Positions 43,663 to 51,505 of a DNA stretch of 64,000 nt are shown one piece after another. Below the pieces are notes generated by a model that saw only the letters and a list, made by a program, of their open reading frames with translations, was not told the origin of the DNA and ran no database searches. This DNA comes from Parvibaculum sp039973015. Lineage in GTDB: Bacteria > Pseudomonadota > Alphaproteobacteria > Parvibaculales > Parvibaculaceae. Within the stretch, counting starts at the first letter, position 1. Each line of letters starts with the position of its first letter. The translations under genes were made by a program, and so were the position numbers. The stretch is taken from positions 124,001-188,000 of the forward strand of contig NZ_JBDWLT010000009.1 of the NCBI RefSeq assembly GCF_039973015.1, read 5' to 3'.

Positions 43663-43890
43663 ATGCCTATCTCCGTCCGCCTCACCGCAAATCTCGCAAC
43701 GCGGCTCGATCTTCTCGCGAAGAAGACCGGGCGCACCAGGGCGTATTATCTGCGCGAGCTTGTGGAGCGCGGTATCGCCGACATGGAAGATTATTATCTC
43801 GCCGCGCATGTGCTGGAGCGCGTGCGCAAGGGCGAAGAGAGAACACATTCGGCAGCCGAGGTGAGAAAAGACCTTGGCCTGAACGGCTGA
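43663..43890 (+). CDS. RelB/DinJ-like ribbon-helix-helix antitoxin, no toxin partner
   Basis: A 75-residue protein. The N-terminal strand and helices MPISVRLTANLATRLDLLAKKTGRTRAYYLRELVERGI form a ribbon-helix-helix DNA-binding fold. The C-terminal part (HVLERVRKGEERTHSAAEVRKDLGL) matches the toxin-neutralising tail of RelB-type antitoxins. The next 100 bp contain no RelE/ParE gene, so it is an orphan. Such antitoxins can persist as regulators or protect against incoming toxins. Confidence 0.8.
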   Translation: MPISVRLTANLATRLDLLAKKTGRTRAYYLRELVERGIADMEDYYLAAHVLERVRKGEERTHSAAEVRKDLGLNG

Positions 43891-43991
43891 GCCGTCGCTG
43901 CCTCCTCCCGAACTGACCGCGCGTCCATTGCCGTCCCACCCTCGCTTTGTCATCTTCTCTTCGCGCCATTGAGACGCGCGGGGAGAAAAAC

Positions 43992-44672
43992 ATGAAAAAC
44001 ATCTCGATGGCGCTTGCTGCGCTCTTCGCGTTTCTGGCTGCCTCGGCGGTCACGCGCGCTGATGCATCGCGTGAAGGGATTGAGGACATGATGGCGAAAG
44101 CGGAAATCGCGGCGCTTGTGAACAATTGGGGCTTCTATCGCGATCAGGAGCGGTGGGGCGAACTCTCTTCCGTCTTTCATCCCGGCGGCACGATCTCGAT
44201 CAGCTGGTATGACGGACCTCACGAAGGTTTCGTCGAGGCCTCGAAGATGATCGCAGCCAATGGCAGTGCGCTTCTCAAGCACCAGTTCGGCGTGCCTTCC
44301 ATTCGCGTGGAGGGGACGCGCGCGGTGAGCGAGGTCAATGTCGTCATCATGGTGCGGTCGTCCGCGCCCGCCGGCACCGTCGACACCACCTCCCATGCGC
44401 GCTTTCTGGACCTGCTCGAAAGGCGCGACGGTTCATGGAAGATTCAAAAGCGTGTCGCGGTCTATGAAAAGGACCGGATCGATCCTGTCGACATGCCCGC
44501 CCTTCCCGCTGCCGTCTTCGAGGGGCTTGATGAGTTTCCGAAGGAACTCCGCTTTCTTGCCGCCAGCATGAAGAAGGCGGGCATCGAACTTTCGAAAACC
44601 GTCGTTCTCGACAAGAGCCCGGAGGCGGCAACGCTCTACGAGGAAGGCGATGCCTGGCTCGGCGGCGCCTGA
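43992..44672 (+). CDS. Secreted SnoaL/NTF2-like protein
   Basis: A 226-residue protein with a Sec signal (MKNISMALAALFAFLAASAVTRA, ATG at 43992). The mature part resembles the SnoaL-like nuclear transport factor 2 fold: MAKAEIAALVNNWGFYRDQERWGELSSVFHPGG, then HQFGVPSIRVEGTRAVSEVNVVI, and ARFLDLLERRDGSWKIQKRVAVYEKDRIDP. Related proteins are dehydratase/isomerase-like or ligand-binding; the activity here is unknown, and a periplasmic location is unusual for the fold. Confidence 0.78.
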   Translation: MKNISMALAALFAFLAASAVTRADASREGIEDMMAKAEIAALVNNWGFYRDQERWGELSSVFHPGGTISISWYDGPHEGFVEASKMIAANGSALLKHQFGVPSIRVEGTRAVSEVNVVIMVRSSAPAGTVDTTSHARFLDLLERRDGSWKIQKRVAVYEKDRIDPVDMPALPAAVFEGLDEFPKELRFLAASMKKAGIELSKTVVLDKSPEAATLYEEGDAWLGGA

Positions 44673-44689
44673 AACGGGCAGCCGAAAAC

Positions 44690-44756
44690 CGGGGATTGTT
44701 ATTTTGCGGCCACCCTACCGCGTGTGCGAAGCGGCAAGCGGGGATTGTTATTTTGC
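44690..44756. repeat. Pair of 18-bp direct repeats
   Basis: CGGGGATTGTTATTTTGC occurs exactly at 44690-44707 and again at 44739-44756, 31 bases apart, in the short space between the NTF2-like gene and the ccr terminator. The AT-rich core is out of character with the surroundings. Possible protein-binding or transposition relic. Confidence 0.75.
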
Positions 44757-44775
44757 CTCCGATGCCGCCACGCAT

Positions 44776-44804
44776 GAAAAAGGGCCGGGTTATCCCCGGC
44801 CCTT
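44776..44804 (-). terminator. Terminator downstream of ccr
   Basis: On the minus strand, AAGGGCCGGG and CCCGGCCCTT form a 10-bp stem with a four-base loop, followed by a T run. It lies about 80 bp after the ccr stop. Confidence 0.8.
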
Positions 44805-44881
44805 GTCCGACTTGTCCCCGCTTGCGGGATAACTTCGCGCTTTATGACGGTTTGATGACGTTTCGATGACGGTGGGCCGTT

Positions 44882-46147
44882 TCAGGCCGCCTTTGTCCCC
44901 GCTTCGATGGCATCCTCGACCGTGCGCAAGCCCGGCCGCGCGGCCGAAACGAGCACCGCCATGTTGCCCGGCAGGTGTTCGTTTTTCCACATCTTGTCAT
45001 GTGCAAGAGGAATGTCCGCCCACGGAAGAACTTCCGACATGCAAGGGTCGATGCGGCGCTCGATGACGAGCTGGTTTGCAGCCGACGCCTGCTTCAGATG
45101 CGCGAAATGCGAGCCCTGAATGCGCTTCTGGCGCATCCACACGAAGCGTGCGTCGAAGGTCAGGTTGAAGCCCGTGGTGCCGGCGCAAAAGACAACCATG
45201 CCACCGCGTTTCGCGACCATGCAGGAAACGGGAAAGGTCGACTCGCCGGGGTGTTCGAACACAATGTCGGGGTCGATGCCCTTACCCGTGATATCCCACA
45301 CGGCCTTGCCAAACTTGCGCGCTTCTTTCATGAAGTCGTTGAACTCTTCGGAGTTCACCTTCGGCAGCTGGCCCCAGCAGTTGAAATTCTTTCTGTTGAT
45401 GACGCCTTTCGCACCCATCGACATGACGAAGTCGTGTTTGGAGTCGTCGGATATGACGCCGATGGCGTGTGCGCCCGCCGTTGCGCAGAGCTGCACCGCG
45501 AAGGAGCCGAGGCCACCCGACGCGCCCCACACAAGCACGTTCTGTCCGGGTGACAGGATGTGCGGGCGATGGCCGAACAGCATGCGGTAGGCCGTTGCAA
45601 GAGTGAGTGTGTAGCAGGCACTCTCTTCCCATGTGAGATGCTTCGGGCGCGGCATCAGCTGCTGCGATTGCACGCGGCAGAACTGTGCGAAGGAGCCGTC
45701 CGGCGTTTCGTAGCCCCATATGCGCTGTGTCGGCGAGAACATCGGATCGCCGCCATTGCATTCCTCGTCGTCGCCGTCGTCCTGGTTGCAATGGATGACG
45801 ACCTCGTCGCCCACCTTCCAGCGCTTCACCTTGGAGCCGACCGCATAAACGATGCCGGACGCATCCGAGCCTGCGATATGATAGGGCAGCTTGTGAACGT
45901 CGAAGACGGAGATGGGTGTGCCGAGGCCTGCCCAGACGCCGTTATAGTTGACGCCCGCCGCCATCACGAGGACGAGAACTTCGTTCGAGTCGATCTCCCA
46001 TGTGGGCACGACCTCGACCTGCATGGCTTGTTGCGGCGGCCCGTGCCGCTCGCGGCGTATCGCCCAGGCGTACATGTTTTTCGGTACGTGCCCCAGTGGA
46101 GGGATCTCGCCGACCTCGTAGAGATCTTTTTTCTCCGTGTACGCCAT
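44882..46147 (-). CDS. ccr: Crotonyl-CoA carboxylase/reductase
   Basis: A 421-residue MDR-superfamily enzyme that reductively carboxylates crotonyl-CoA to ethylmalonyl-CoA with NADPH and CO2, the defining step of the ethylmalonyl-CoA pathway. Marks are GVNYNGVWAGLGTPISVFD, HCNQDDGDDEECNGGDPMFSPTQ in the catalytic domain, the NADPH motif VLVWGASGGLGSFAVQL, and FDARFVWMRQKRIQGSHFAHL near the C-terminus. Length and motifs fit Ccr rather than plain enoyl reductases. Has its own promoter region and terminator. Confidence 0.95.
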   Translation of the reverse strand: MAYTEKKDLYEVGEIPPLGHVPKNMYAWAIRRERHGPPQQAMQVEVVPTWEIDSNEVLVLVMAAGVNYNGVWAGLGTPISVFDVHKLPYHIAGSDASGIVYAVGSKVKRWKVGDEVVIHCNQDDGDDEECNGGDPMFSPTQRIWGYETPDGSFAQFCRVQSQQLMPRPKHLTWEESACYTLTLATAYRMLFGHRPHILSPGQNVLVWGASGGLGSFAVQLCATAGAHAIGVISDDSKHDFVMSMGAKGVINRKNFNCWGQLPKVNSEEFNDFMKEARKFGKAVWDITGKGIDPDIVFEHPGESTFPVSCMVAKRGGMVVFCAGTTGFNLTFDARFVWMRQKRIQGSHFAHLKQASAANQLVIERRIDPCMSEVLPWADIPLAHDKMWKNEHLPGNMAVLVSAARPGLRTVEDAIEAGTKAA

Positions 46148-46230
46148 AATATACCTCTCTCGCCGTTCTCTTTCTGCCCGCTGGCTTGGCGCGGATCATT
46201 GGCATTTGACGCTGCGGATGCAAGGGCATT

Positions 46231-46328
46231 TTGCGCTGCAATATAAGCCGGCCTCTTTGGAAATGGCCGTTTCCCGCGGTTTACTTGACATGGTGGAGCA
46301 CATAATGCGGAGTAAAAATCCGCATTAT
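46231..46328 (-). promoter_or_regulatory. ccr upstream region with two inverted repeats
   Basis: ATAATGCGG-N9-CCGCATTAT (46302-46328) is a perfect 9-bp inverted repeat about 155-180 bp before the ccr ATG. Closer in, TATATT on the minus strand (46240-46245) could be a -10 box and overlaps TTGCGCTGCAA (46231-46241), a short TTGC/GCAA palindrome like those near phaA and ecm. Ccr genes in related bacteria are transcriptionally controlled; the regulator here is unknown. Confidence 0.45.
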
Positions 46329-46377
46329 GCCCGGCGGAAAGAGACGTCGCGGGACAGGACAATGCATTCAAACAGAT

Positions 46378-46406
46378 AAAGGCGCCGGATTTCTCCGGCG
46401 CCTTTT
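46378..46406 (-). terminator. Terminator downstream of the acyl-CoA dehydrogenase gene
   Basis: GGCGCCGGA and TCCGGCGCC form a strong stem with a four-base loop, flanked by A and T runs on each side. It lies 24 bp after the ACAD stop and isolates it from ccr. Confidence 0.85.
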
Positions 46407-46429
46407 CCTGTGCGGTCCCTTGGTCTGTC

Positions 46430-47677
46430 TTACCAGAGGCCGTGCTTTTGGACCTCGGCGCGTCCGACGACCATGTGGTGAACCTCGTCGGGGCCGTCGG
46501 CAAAGCGCAGATGGCGCATGTCAGTATACATGTCGGCAAGCGGGGTCCATTGCGAGATGCCTGCGGCGCCGTGCATCTGGATCGCCTGATCGATGATGAG
46601 GCAAACCTTCTCGGGCACCATCGCCTTGACGGCACTGACATAGACGCGGGCTTCCTTGTTGCCCAGCACATCCATGGCTCGGGCGGCCTGAAGCACGGCA
46701 AGGCGCATCGCATTGATCTCGATGCGCGCGCGGGAAATGATCTCTAGGTTCCCGCCGAGCTTCGCAATCGGCTTGCCGAAGGCTTCGCGCGTCGCGGCGC
46801 GCTTCACCATCAGTTCGAGAGCCTTTTCCGCCTTGCCGATCGAGCGCATGCAGTGATGGATGCGGCCCGGCCCGAGGCGCACCTGGCTGATTTCGAAGCC
46901 GCGGCCTTCGCCGAGAAGGATGTTCTCCTTGGGTACGCGGACATTGTTGAAACGGATATGCATGTGGCCGTGCGGCGCGTGGTCCTTACCGAAGACCTTC
47001 ATCGGCCCGAGAATCTCGACGCCGGGTGTGTCTATCGGCACAAGAATTTGCGACTGCTGCTTGCTGGGCGGGGCGTCCGGGCTTGTCCGCACCATCACGA
47101 TCATGATCTTGCAGCGCGGGTCGCCTGCGCCGGAAATGTAGAACTTCTCTCCGTTGATCACCCAGTCGCCGCCGTCGAGCACGGCGCTGGTGCGCACGTT
47201 CTTTGCGTCGGAGCTCGGCACGTCGGGTTCGGTCATGGCATAGGCCGAACGGATCTCGCCATTGAGAAGCGGTTCCAGCCACTTCTTCTTCTGCGCCGGG
47301 GTGCCGACGCGTTCGAGCACTTCCATGTTGCCCGTGTCCGGCGCGCTGCAATTCAGGGATTCCGATGCGAGCGGCGACTTGCCGAGTTCGACGGCGATAT
47401 AGGCGTAGTCGAGATTGGTAAGACCCGAACCGATTTCGGATTCCGGCAGGAAGAAATTCCACAGGCCGGATTCCTTGGCCTTGTTCTTTGCGCCTTCCAG
47501 CAGCTCAAGCTGGCGCGGATGCCAGCTCCAGCGGTCCGTCTTCTCGTCATGGAGGCGGAAGAATTCCTCCGTGATTGGGTCGACATTTTCGGCAATGTGC
47601 TTCTTTACCGCCGCCATGAGAGGCCGCGCCTCCTCCGACATGGCGAGCTGAAACAGGTCTTGCTCATGATCTGACAT
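46430..47677 (-). CDS. Acyl-CoA dehydrogenase family protein (ACAD10/11-like)
   Basis: A 415-residue flavoprotein with LWNFFLPESEIGSGLTNLDYAYI, YAMTEPDVPSSDAKNV, GEKFYISGAGDPRCKI, REAFGKPIAKLGG and IQMHGAAGISQWTPLADMYTD followed by RHLRFADGPDEVHH. The pattern resembles ACAD10/11-type enzymes. The acyl substrate is not evident; it would use EtfAB as electron acceptor. Between ccr and ecm but on its own transcript. Confidence 0.9.
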   Translation of the reverse strand: MSDHEQDLFQLAMSEEARPLMAAVKKHIAENVDPITEEFFRLHDEKTDRWSWHPRQLELLEGAKNKAKESGLWNFFLPESEIGSGLTNLDYAYIAVELGKSPLASESLNCSAPDTGNMEVLERVGTPAQKKKWLEPLLNGEIRSAYAMTEPDVPSSDAKNVRTSAVLDGGDWVINGEKFYISGAGDPRCKIMIVMVRTSPDAPPSKQQSQILVPIDTPGVEILGPMKVFGKDHAPHGHMHIRFNNVRVPKENILLGEGRGFEISQVRLGPGRIHHCMRSIGKAEKALELMVKRAATREAFGKPIAKLGGNLEIISRARIEINAMRLAVLQAARAMDVLGNKEARVYVSAVKAMVPEKVCLIIDQAIQMHGAAGISQWTPLADMYTDMRHLRFADGPDEVHHMVVGRAEVQKHGLW

Positions 47678-47806
47678 AAACTCTATCCATCCCTATGTGT
47701 TTTCAGTTTCGATGGCGGCAGGGTAGCGCGTCCGGGTGCTTTGCGAAATCCATTGCGAACGGCCCACGCCGGATTGGCTGGACGGGCATCTGAGAGCTTG
47801 GCTCTT

Positions 47807-47833
47807 TTGCGGCGCAGCAAAGCCTGTGATAAT
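47807..47833 (+). promoter_or_regulatory. ecm promoter region with TTGC-N6-GCAA palindrome
   Basis: TTGCGGCGCAGCAA (47807-47820) lies just upstream of GATAAT (47828-47833), a good -10 box about 37 bp before the ecm ATG. The palindrome covers the spacer and resembles the TGC/GCA words near phaA and ccr. PhaR binding is an inference. Confidence 0.4.
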
Positions 47834-47869
47834 GGGTCATTGAAATGCCGGTGGACGCGAGGGAAAGCG

Positions 47870-49873
47870 ATGAGCAAGGGTAGTGAAAGCGGTGCAGGCG
47901 GTCCGGCGAAGGACAAGCCCTGGATTTTCCGTACCTATGCCGGTCACTCGACGGCGAAAGCCTCGAACGAACTCTACCGCACCAATCTCTCGCGCGGCCA
48001 GACGGGGCTGTCCATCGCCTTCGATCTGCCGACGCAGACCGGCTACGACAGCGACCATGTTCTTGCGAAGGGCGAGGTCGGCAAGGTCGGTGTGCCGGTT
48101 TCGCATATCGGCGACATGCGCGCCCTCTTCGAGGGCATTCCCATGGAGCAGATGAACACCTCCATGACGATCAATGCGACGGCAGCCTGGCTGCTGGCGC
48201 TCTATATCGCGGTGGCCGACGAGCATGGCGCGGACCGCAAGAAACTTCAGGGCACTGTTCAGAACGACATCATCAAGGAATATCTTTCGCGCGGCACCTA
48301 CGTCTTCCCGCCCGCGCCGTCGATGCGCCTGCTGACGGATGTCGTCTCCTACACCTACACGGAAGTTCCGAAGTGGAATCCGACCAATGTCTGCTCCTAT
48401 CACCTGCAGGAAGCGGGGGCGACACCGGTGCAGGAGCTTGCTTTTGCGCTGGCGACGGCAATCGCCGTTCTCGACCGGGTGAAAGAAGGCGGACAGGTGC
48501 CGGAGAAGGATTTCTCCAGGGTCGTTGGCCGTATCAGTTTTTTCGTCAATGCGGGCGTGCGCTTCATTACCGAAATTGCGAAGATGCGCGCCTTTGTCGA
48601 TCTCTGGGATGAGATATGCCGTGATCGCTATGGCGTCGAAGACGCGAAGCTTCGCCGCTTCCGCTATGGTGTGCAGGTGAATTCGCTCGGCCTCACCGAG
48701 CAGCAGCCGGAAAACAACGTCTATCGCATCCTGCTCGAAATGCTCGCGGTCACGCTGTCTAAAAATGCGAGGGCACGCGCCGTGCAGCTTCCCGCCTGGA
48801 ACGAGGCTCTTGGTCTCCCGCGCCCTTGGGATCAGAAATGGTCGCTGCGCGCGCAGCAGATTCTCGCCTATGAGACGGACCTTCTCGAATATGGCGACAT
48901 CTTCGAGGGCTCGAAGGTGATGGATGCGAAGGTTGAGGCGCTGAAAGCGGAGGCGCGCGAGGAGCTTTCGCGTATCGAAGAGACGGGCGGTGCCGTTGCC
49001 GCCGTCGAAAGCGCCTATATGAAAGAACGTCTCGTCGAGTCGAACCTGGCGCGTCTCGAAGAAATCGAGGCGGGGCGGCAGATTGTCGTGGGCGTCAATA
49101 AATACGAAGAGTCGTCGCCGTCACCGCTATCCACAGGTGCGGGCTCAATCCACGTCGTCGATGAAGGTGTCGAGGCGGAGCAGGTTGCGGCGCTGAAAAA
49201 ATGGCGCGAGGCGCGTGACAGCGAGGCCGTCAAGGCGGCGCTCGCGGATCTACGGGCGGCGGCAAAGGAAGGCCGCAACATCATGGAGCCATCCATCGTC
49301 TGCGCAAAGGCGGGCGTCACCACCGGCGAGTGGGGCACAGCGCTGCGCGAAACCTTTGGCGAATATCGCGCACCGACCGGCGTCAGCCGTGCCGCGCGCA
49401 ATGCGCCGGGCGATCTCGACCCTGTGCGCGAAATGGTCAATGCCGTTTCCTCGAAGCTCGGGCGCAAGCTGAAGTTCCTGGTCGGCAAGCCCGGTCTTGA
49501 TGGTCATTCGAACGGTGCAGAGCAGATTGCGGTGCGCGCGCGCGACAGCGGTATGGACGTTGTCTATGAAGGCATCCGTCTCACGCCTGAGCAGATCGTG
49601 AAATCCGCCCAGGACGGCGACGTGCATGTCGTCGGCCTTTCGATCCTGTCCGGCAGTCATGTGCTGCTGGTCGAGGATGTGATGAAGCGGATGAAAGAGG
49701 CCGGGCTCGGCAATATTCCGGTCGTTGTCGGTGGCATCATTCCGGCCGATGACGAGGAAAGGCTCCGTGCCGCAGGCGTCGCTGCGATCTACACGCCGAA
49801 GGACTTCCAGATCAACGACATCATGGCGGAGGTTGTGCGTCTCGTGGACTACAATACCGAGGAAGCAGCCTGA
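47870..49873 (+). CDS. ecm: Ethylmalonyl-CoA mutase (MeaA type)
   Basis: A 667-residue adenosylcobalamin mutase from ATG 47870, preceded by AGGGAAA. The N-terminal TIM barrel includes RTYAGHSTAKASNELYR, LSIAFDLPTQTGYDSDH and EYLSRGTYVFPPAPSMRL. The C-terminal B12 domain has the base-off ligand motif DGHSNG, then GLSILSGSH and VVGGIIP. Ecm converts ethylmalonyl-CoA to methylsuccinyl-CoA. The length and barrel sequence fit Ecm/MeaA better than methylmalonyl-CoA mutase. Divergent from the ACAD gene. Confidence 0.93.
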   Translation: MSKGSESGAGGPAKDKPWIFRTYAGHSTAKASNELYRTNLSRGQTGLSIAFDLPTQTGYDSDHVLAKGEVGKVGVPVSHIGDMRALFEGIPMEQMNTSMTINATAAWLLALYIAVADEHGADRKKLQGTVQNDIIKEYLSRGTYVFPPAPSMRLLTDVVSYTYTEVPKWNPTNVCSYHLQEAGATPVQELAFALATAIAVLDRVKEGGQVPEKDFSRVVGRISFFVNAGVRFITEIAKMRAFVDLWDEICRDRYGVEDAKLRRFRYGVQVNSLGLTEQQPENNVYRILLEMLAVTLSKNARARAVQLPAWNEALGLPRPWDQKWSLRAQQILAYETDLLEYGDIFEGSKVMDAKVEALKAEAREELSRIEETGGAVAAVESAYMKERLVESNLARLEEIEAGRQIVVGVNKYEESSPSPLSTGAGSIHVVDEGVEAEQVAALKKWREARDSEAVKAALADLRAAAKEGRNIMEPSIVCAKAGVTTGEWGTALRETFGEYRAPTGVSRAARNAPGDLDPVREMVNAVSSKLGRKLKFLVGKPGLDGHSNGAEQIAVRARDSGMDVVYEGIRLTPEQIVKSAQDGDVHVVGLSILSGSHVLLVEDVMKRMKEAGLGNIPVVVGGIIPADDEERLRAAGVAAIYTPKDFQINDIMAEVVRLVDYNTEEAA

Positions 49874-50102
49874 TCCCGGCGTCTCTCCGCACTTTCTCAT
49901 GCGGATCACATTCTTGCCATATTCCCATAATGTTTCCGCCGCATTGGAGTCCTTCAATGGCACAATGCAAACGGGGCTTATGAAGTCCCTGTGGCGGCTG
50001 ATATTTCAACGTTTCTTCGTTTTTCCGGACTCCGCTCCCGCCGCCCAGAATGTTACAGTTAATAGTTCGTTAATGCGGGGTGCGTGAGGAAGGGGTCGGC
50101 TG

Positions 50103-50390
50103 ATGAGCGACGGTTTCGACACGACGAGCGGGCAGGGTGGTCAGAAAAAAGACCAGACCGCGTGGCACTACGGACGCAACGCCGAGCCTTTGCCGGAACT
50201 TCATGTCTTTTCAAAGCTCTCCGAGCTCGACGCAGCCTACGCCGCGGAGCTTGCGCGCCGCCGTGCACGGCAGGAAACGATCGAGCGCGAAATCAATGAA
50301 ATGGCAAAGCAGCTCGCCGCGCCGCTGGACGGTGCGGCCCATGAGGCACCGAAGGAAAAAGGCTTCTTCAGCCGGAGGGCCAAGGCATGA
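50103..50390 (+). CDS. Small coiled-coil protein of an unknown three-gene operon
   Basis: A 95-residue soluble protein with a disordered N-terminus (MSDGFDTTSGQGGQKKDQ), then PELHVFSKLSELDAAYAAELARRRARQ and a charged helix (TIEREINEMAKQLAA), ending in basic residues. No family was recognised. Its stop overlaps the next gene by 4 bases (ATGA), so it is the first gene of a coupled trio. Confidence 0.78.
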   Translation: MSDGFDTTSGQGGQKKDQTAWHYGRNAEPLPELHVFSKLSELDAAYAAELARRRARQETIEREINEMAKQLAAPLDGAAHEAPKEKGFFSRRAKA

Positions 50391-51505
50391 GCGGCGTCTC
50401 TCTCATCTCCGATGACATGCGCGCCGCGATCACGCGCAACTATGTGGCGAGCGAACGCGAAGCGCGTTTTGCGAGTTTCTATTTCATGGCTTTCGTCCTC
50501 GTTGCGCTCATTGCCCTCGGCGCGCTTGTCGTCGATTACATGATCGTCAGCGAATTCTGGACCCGCGCTCTTGCCAATGAATTCCTGGAGCTTCCGGGTG
50601 CGCTTGGCTCTTCCGTCGCTTTCAAGTCGATGCAGGTGCTTTTCGCCACCGTGGCGGCGCATATCCTCTACGAACAGCTCGGACCCATGGGCAAGGCGCT
50701 TTTCGTTCGTATTGTCTTCGTGCTGGCGTTGACCATGCTGCTTGGCGTCGGACTTTTGCTTGCGCTGATGTCGCTGCCCAATGGTATCGCCGCGACGAGC
50801 GATGGCAGTGTCGGCTCATCGCTCGGAAATGCGCTGGCAGGTCTCGGCATTGCGACCGAGGCAACGCAGGAAACGGTGCGAACCACGAGCGAGATCGACC
50901 AGATGCGCGGCTGGCAGCCGGTGGCCTGGCTCGCCTCGCTTGGTATCGTCTTTCTTGTGGTAACGGGTGTCGCGGCCCTTTGTCTTCACTACGCCGTCTC
51001 TTCGCTTCGCCGCGTCTTCCATGCCCGCGATTTCAAGCATCGCCGCGCGGCGATGGAACGCCTTGCCTCGCTTGAGGCCGAGCATGACGGTAACCGTCAC
51101 TCACTTTCGGAAATGGAAGGGCCCGAGAACCGGCGCCACCTTCTCTGGACAGGCCTCATGCGCGAGTGCCGTTCCTATGAGCAGGGTCTGGACGAGGCCC
51201 GCCGCGAAGGGAACAAAATCTCGCAGGCGGATCATTCGGGCGGACGCGGCCTGCTTGGCCGCCGCCGTCCGGCGCCGGCGCTTGCCAATGGTGCGCAGAG
51301 CCAGTTTACGAACCGGCTCAAGGCTTGCGAGGATTCACGCTGTCTCGGCCGTTACGAAAAGCTCTTCGATGACTGGTGGGAGCGCCGTTCGCGCAACGCC
51401 ATGAAGGCAGGCCCGGCGCGGCTTGAGCCCGTACGCGAGCCGATCAGCGAGGTTCTGCCCCCGCGCAGCGCGCTGCGAATTCCCACCGGTTCAGCGGGCG
51501 AATGA
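50387..51505 (+). CDS. Membrane protein of the unknown three-gene operon
   Basis: A 372-residue protein with three or four transmembrane helices (FYFMAFVLVALIALGALVVDYMIV, VRIVFVLALTMLLGVGLLLAL, and VAWLASLGIVFLVVTGVAALCL, plus a weaker one around SMQVLFATVAAHILYE). A C-terminal cytoplasmic part of about 170 residues is rich in Arg and Glu (RRAAMERLASLEAEHDGNRH) and contains two cysteines (KACEDSRCLG). No known family. Overlaps genes on both sides by 4 bases. Confidence 0.8.
   Translation: MSGVSLISDDMRAAITRNYVASEREARFASFYFMAFVLVALIALGALVVDYMIVSEFWTRALANEFLELPGALGSSVAFKSMQVLFATVAAHILYEQLGPMGKALFVRIVFVLALTMLLGVGLLLALMSLPNGIAATSDGSVGSSLGNALAGLGIATEATQETVRTTSEIDQMRGWQPVAWLASLGIVFLVVTGVAALCLHYAVSSLRRVFHARDFKHRRAAMERLASLEAEHDGNRHSLSEMEGPENRRHLLWTGLMRECRSYEQGLDEARREGNKISQADHSGGRGLLGRRRPAPALANGAQSQFTNRLKACEDSRCLGRYEKLFDDWWERRSRNAMKAGPARLEPVREPISEVLPPRSALRIPTGSAGE

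Noticed and set aside
46137..46379. An 80-codon plus-strand frame upstream of ccr
   Set aside because: It runs through the ccr promoter region and the 9-bp inverted repeat, has no ribosome site and a composition unlike the neighbours.
47683..47916. A 77-codon minus-strand frame between the acyl-CoA dehydrogenase and ecm
   Set aside because: It covers the ecm promoter and start, has no ribosome site, and no recognisable protein features.
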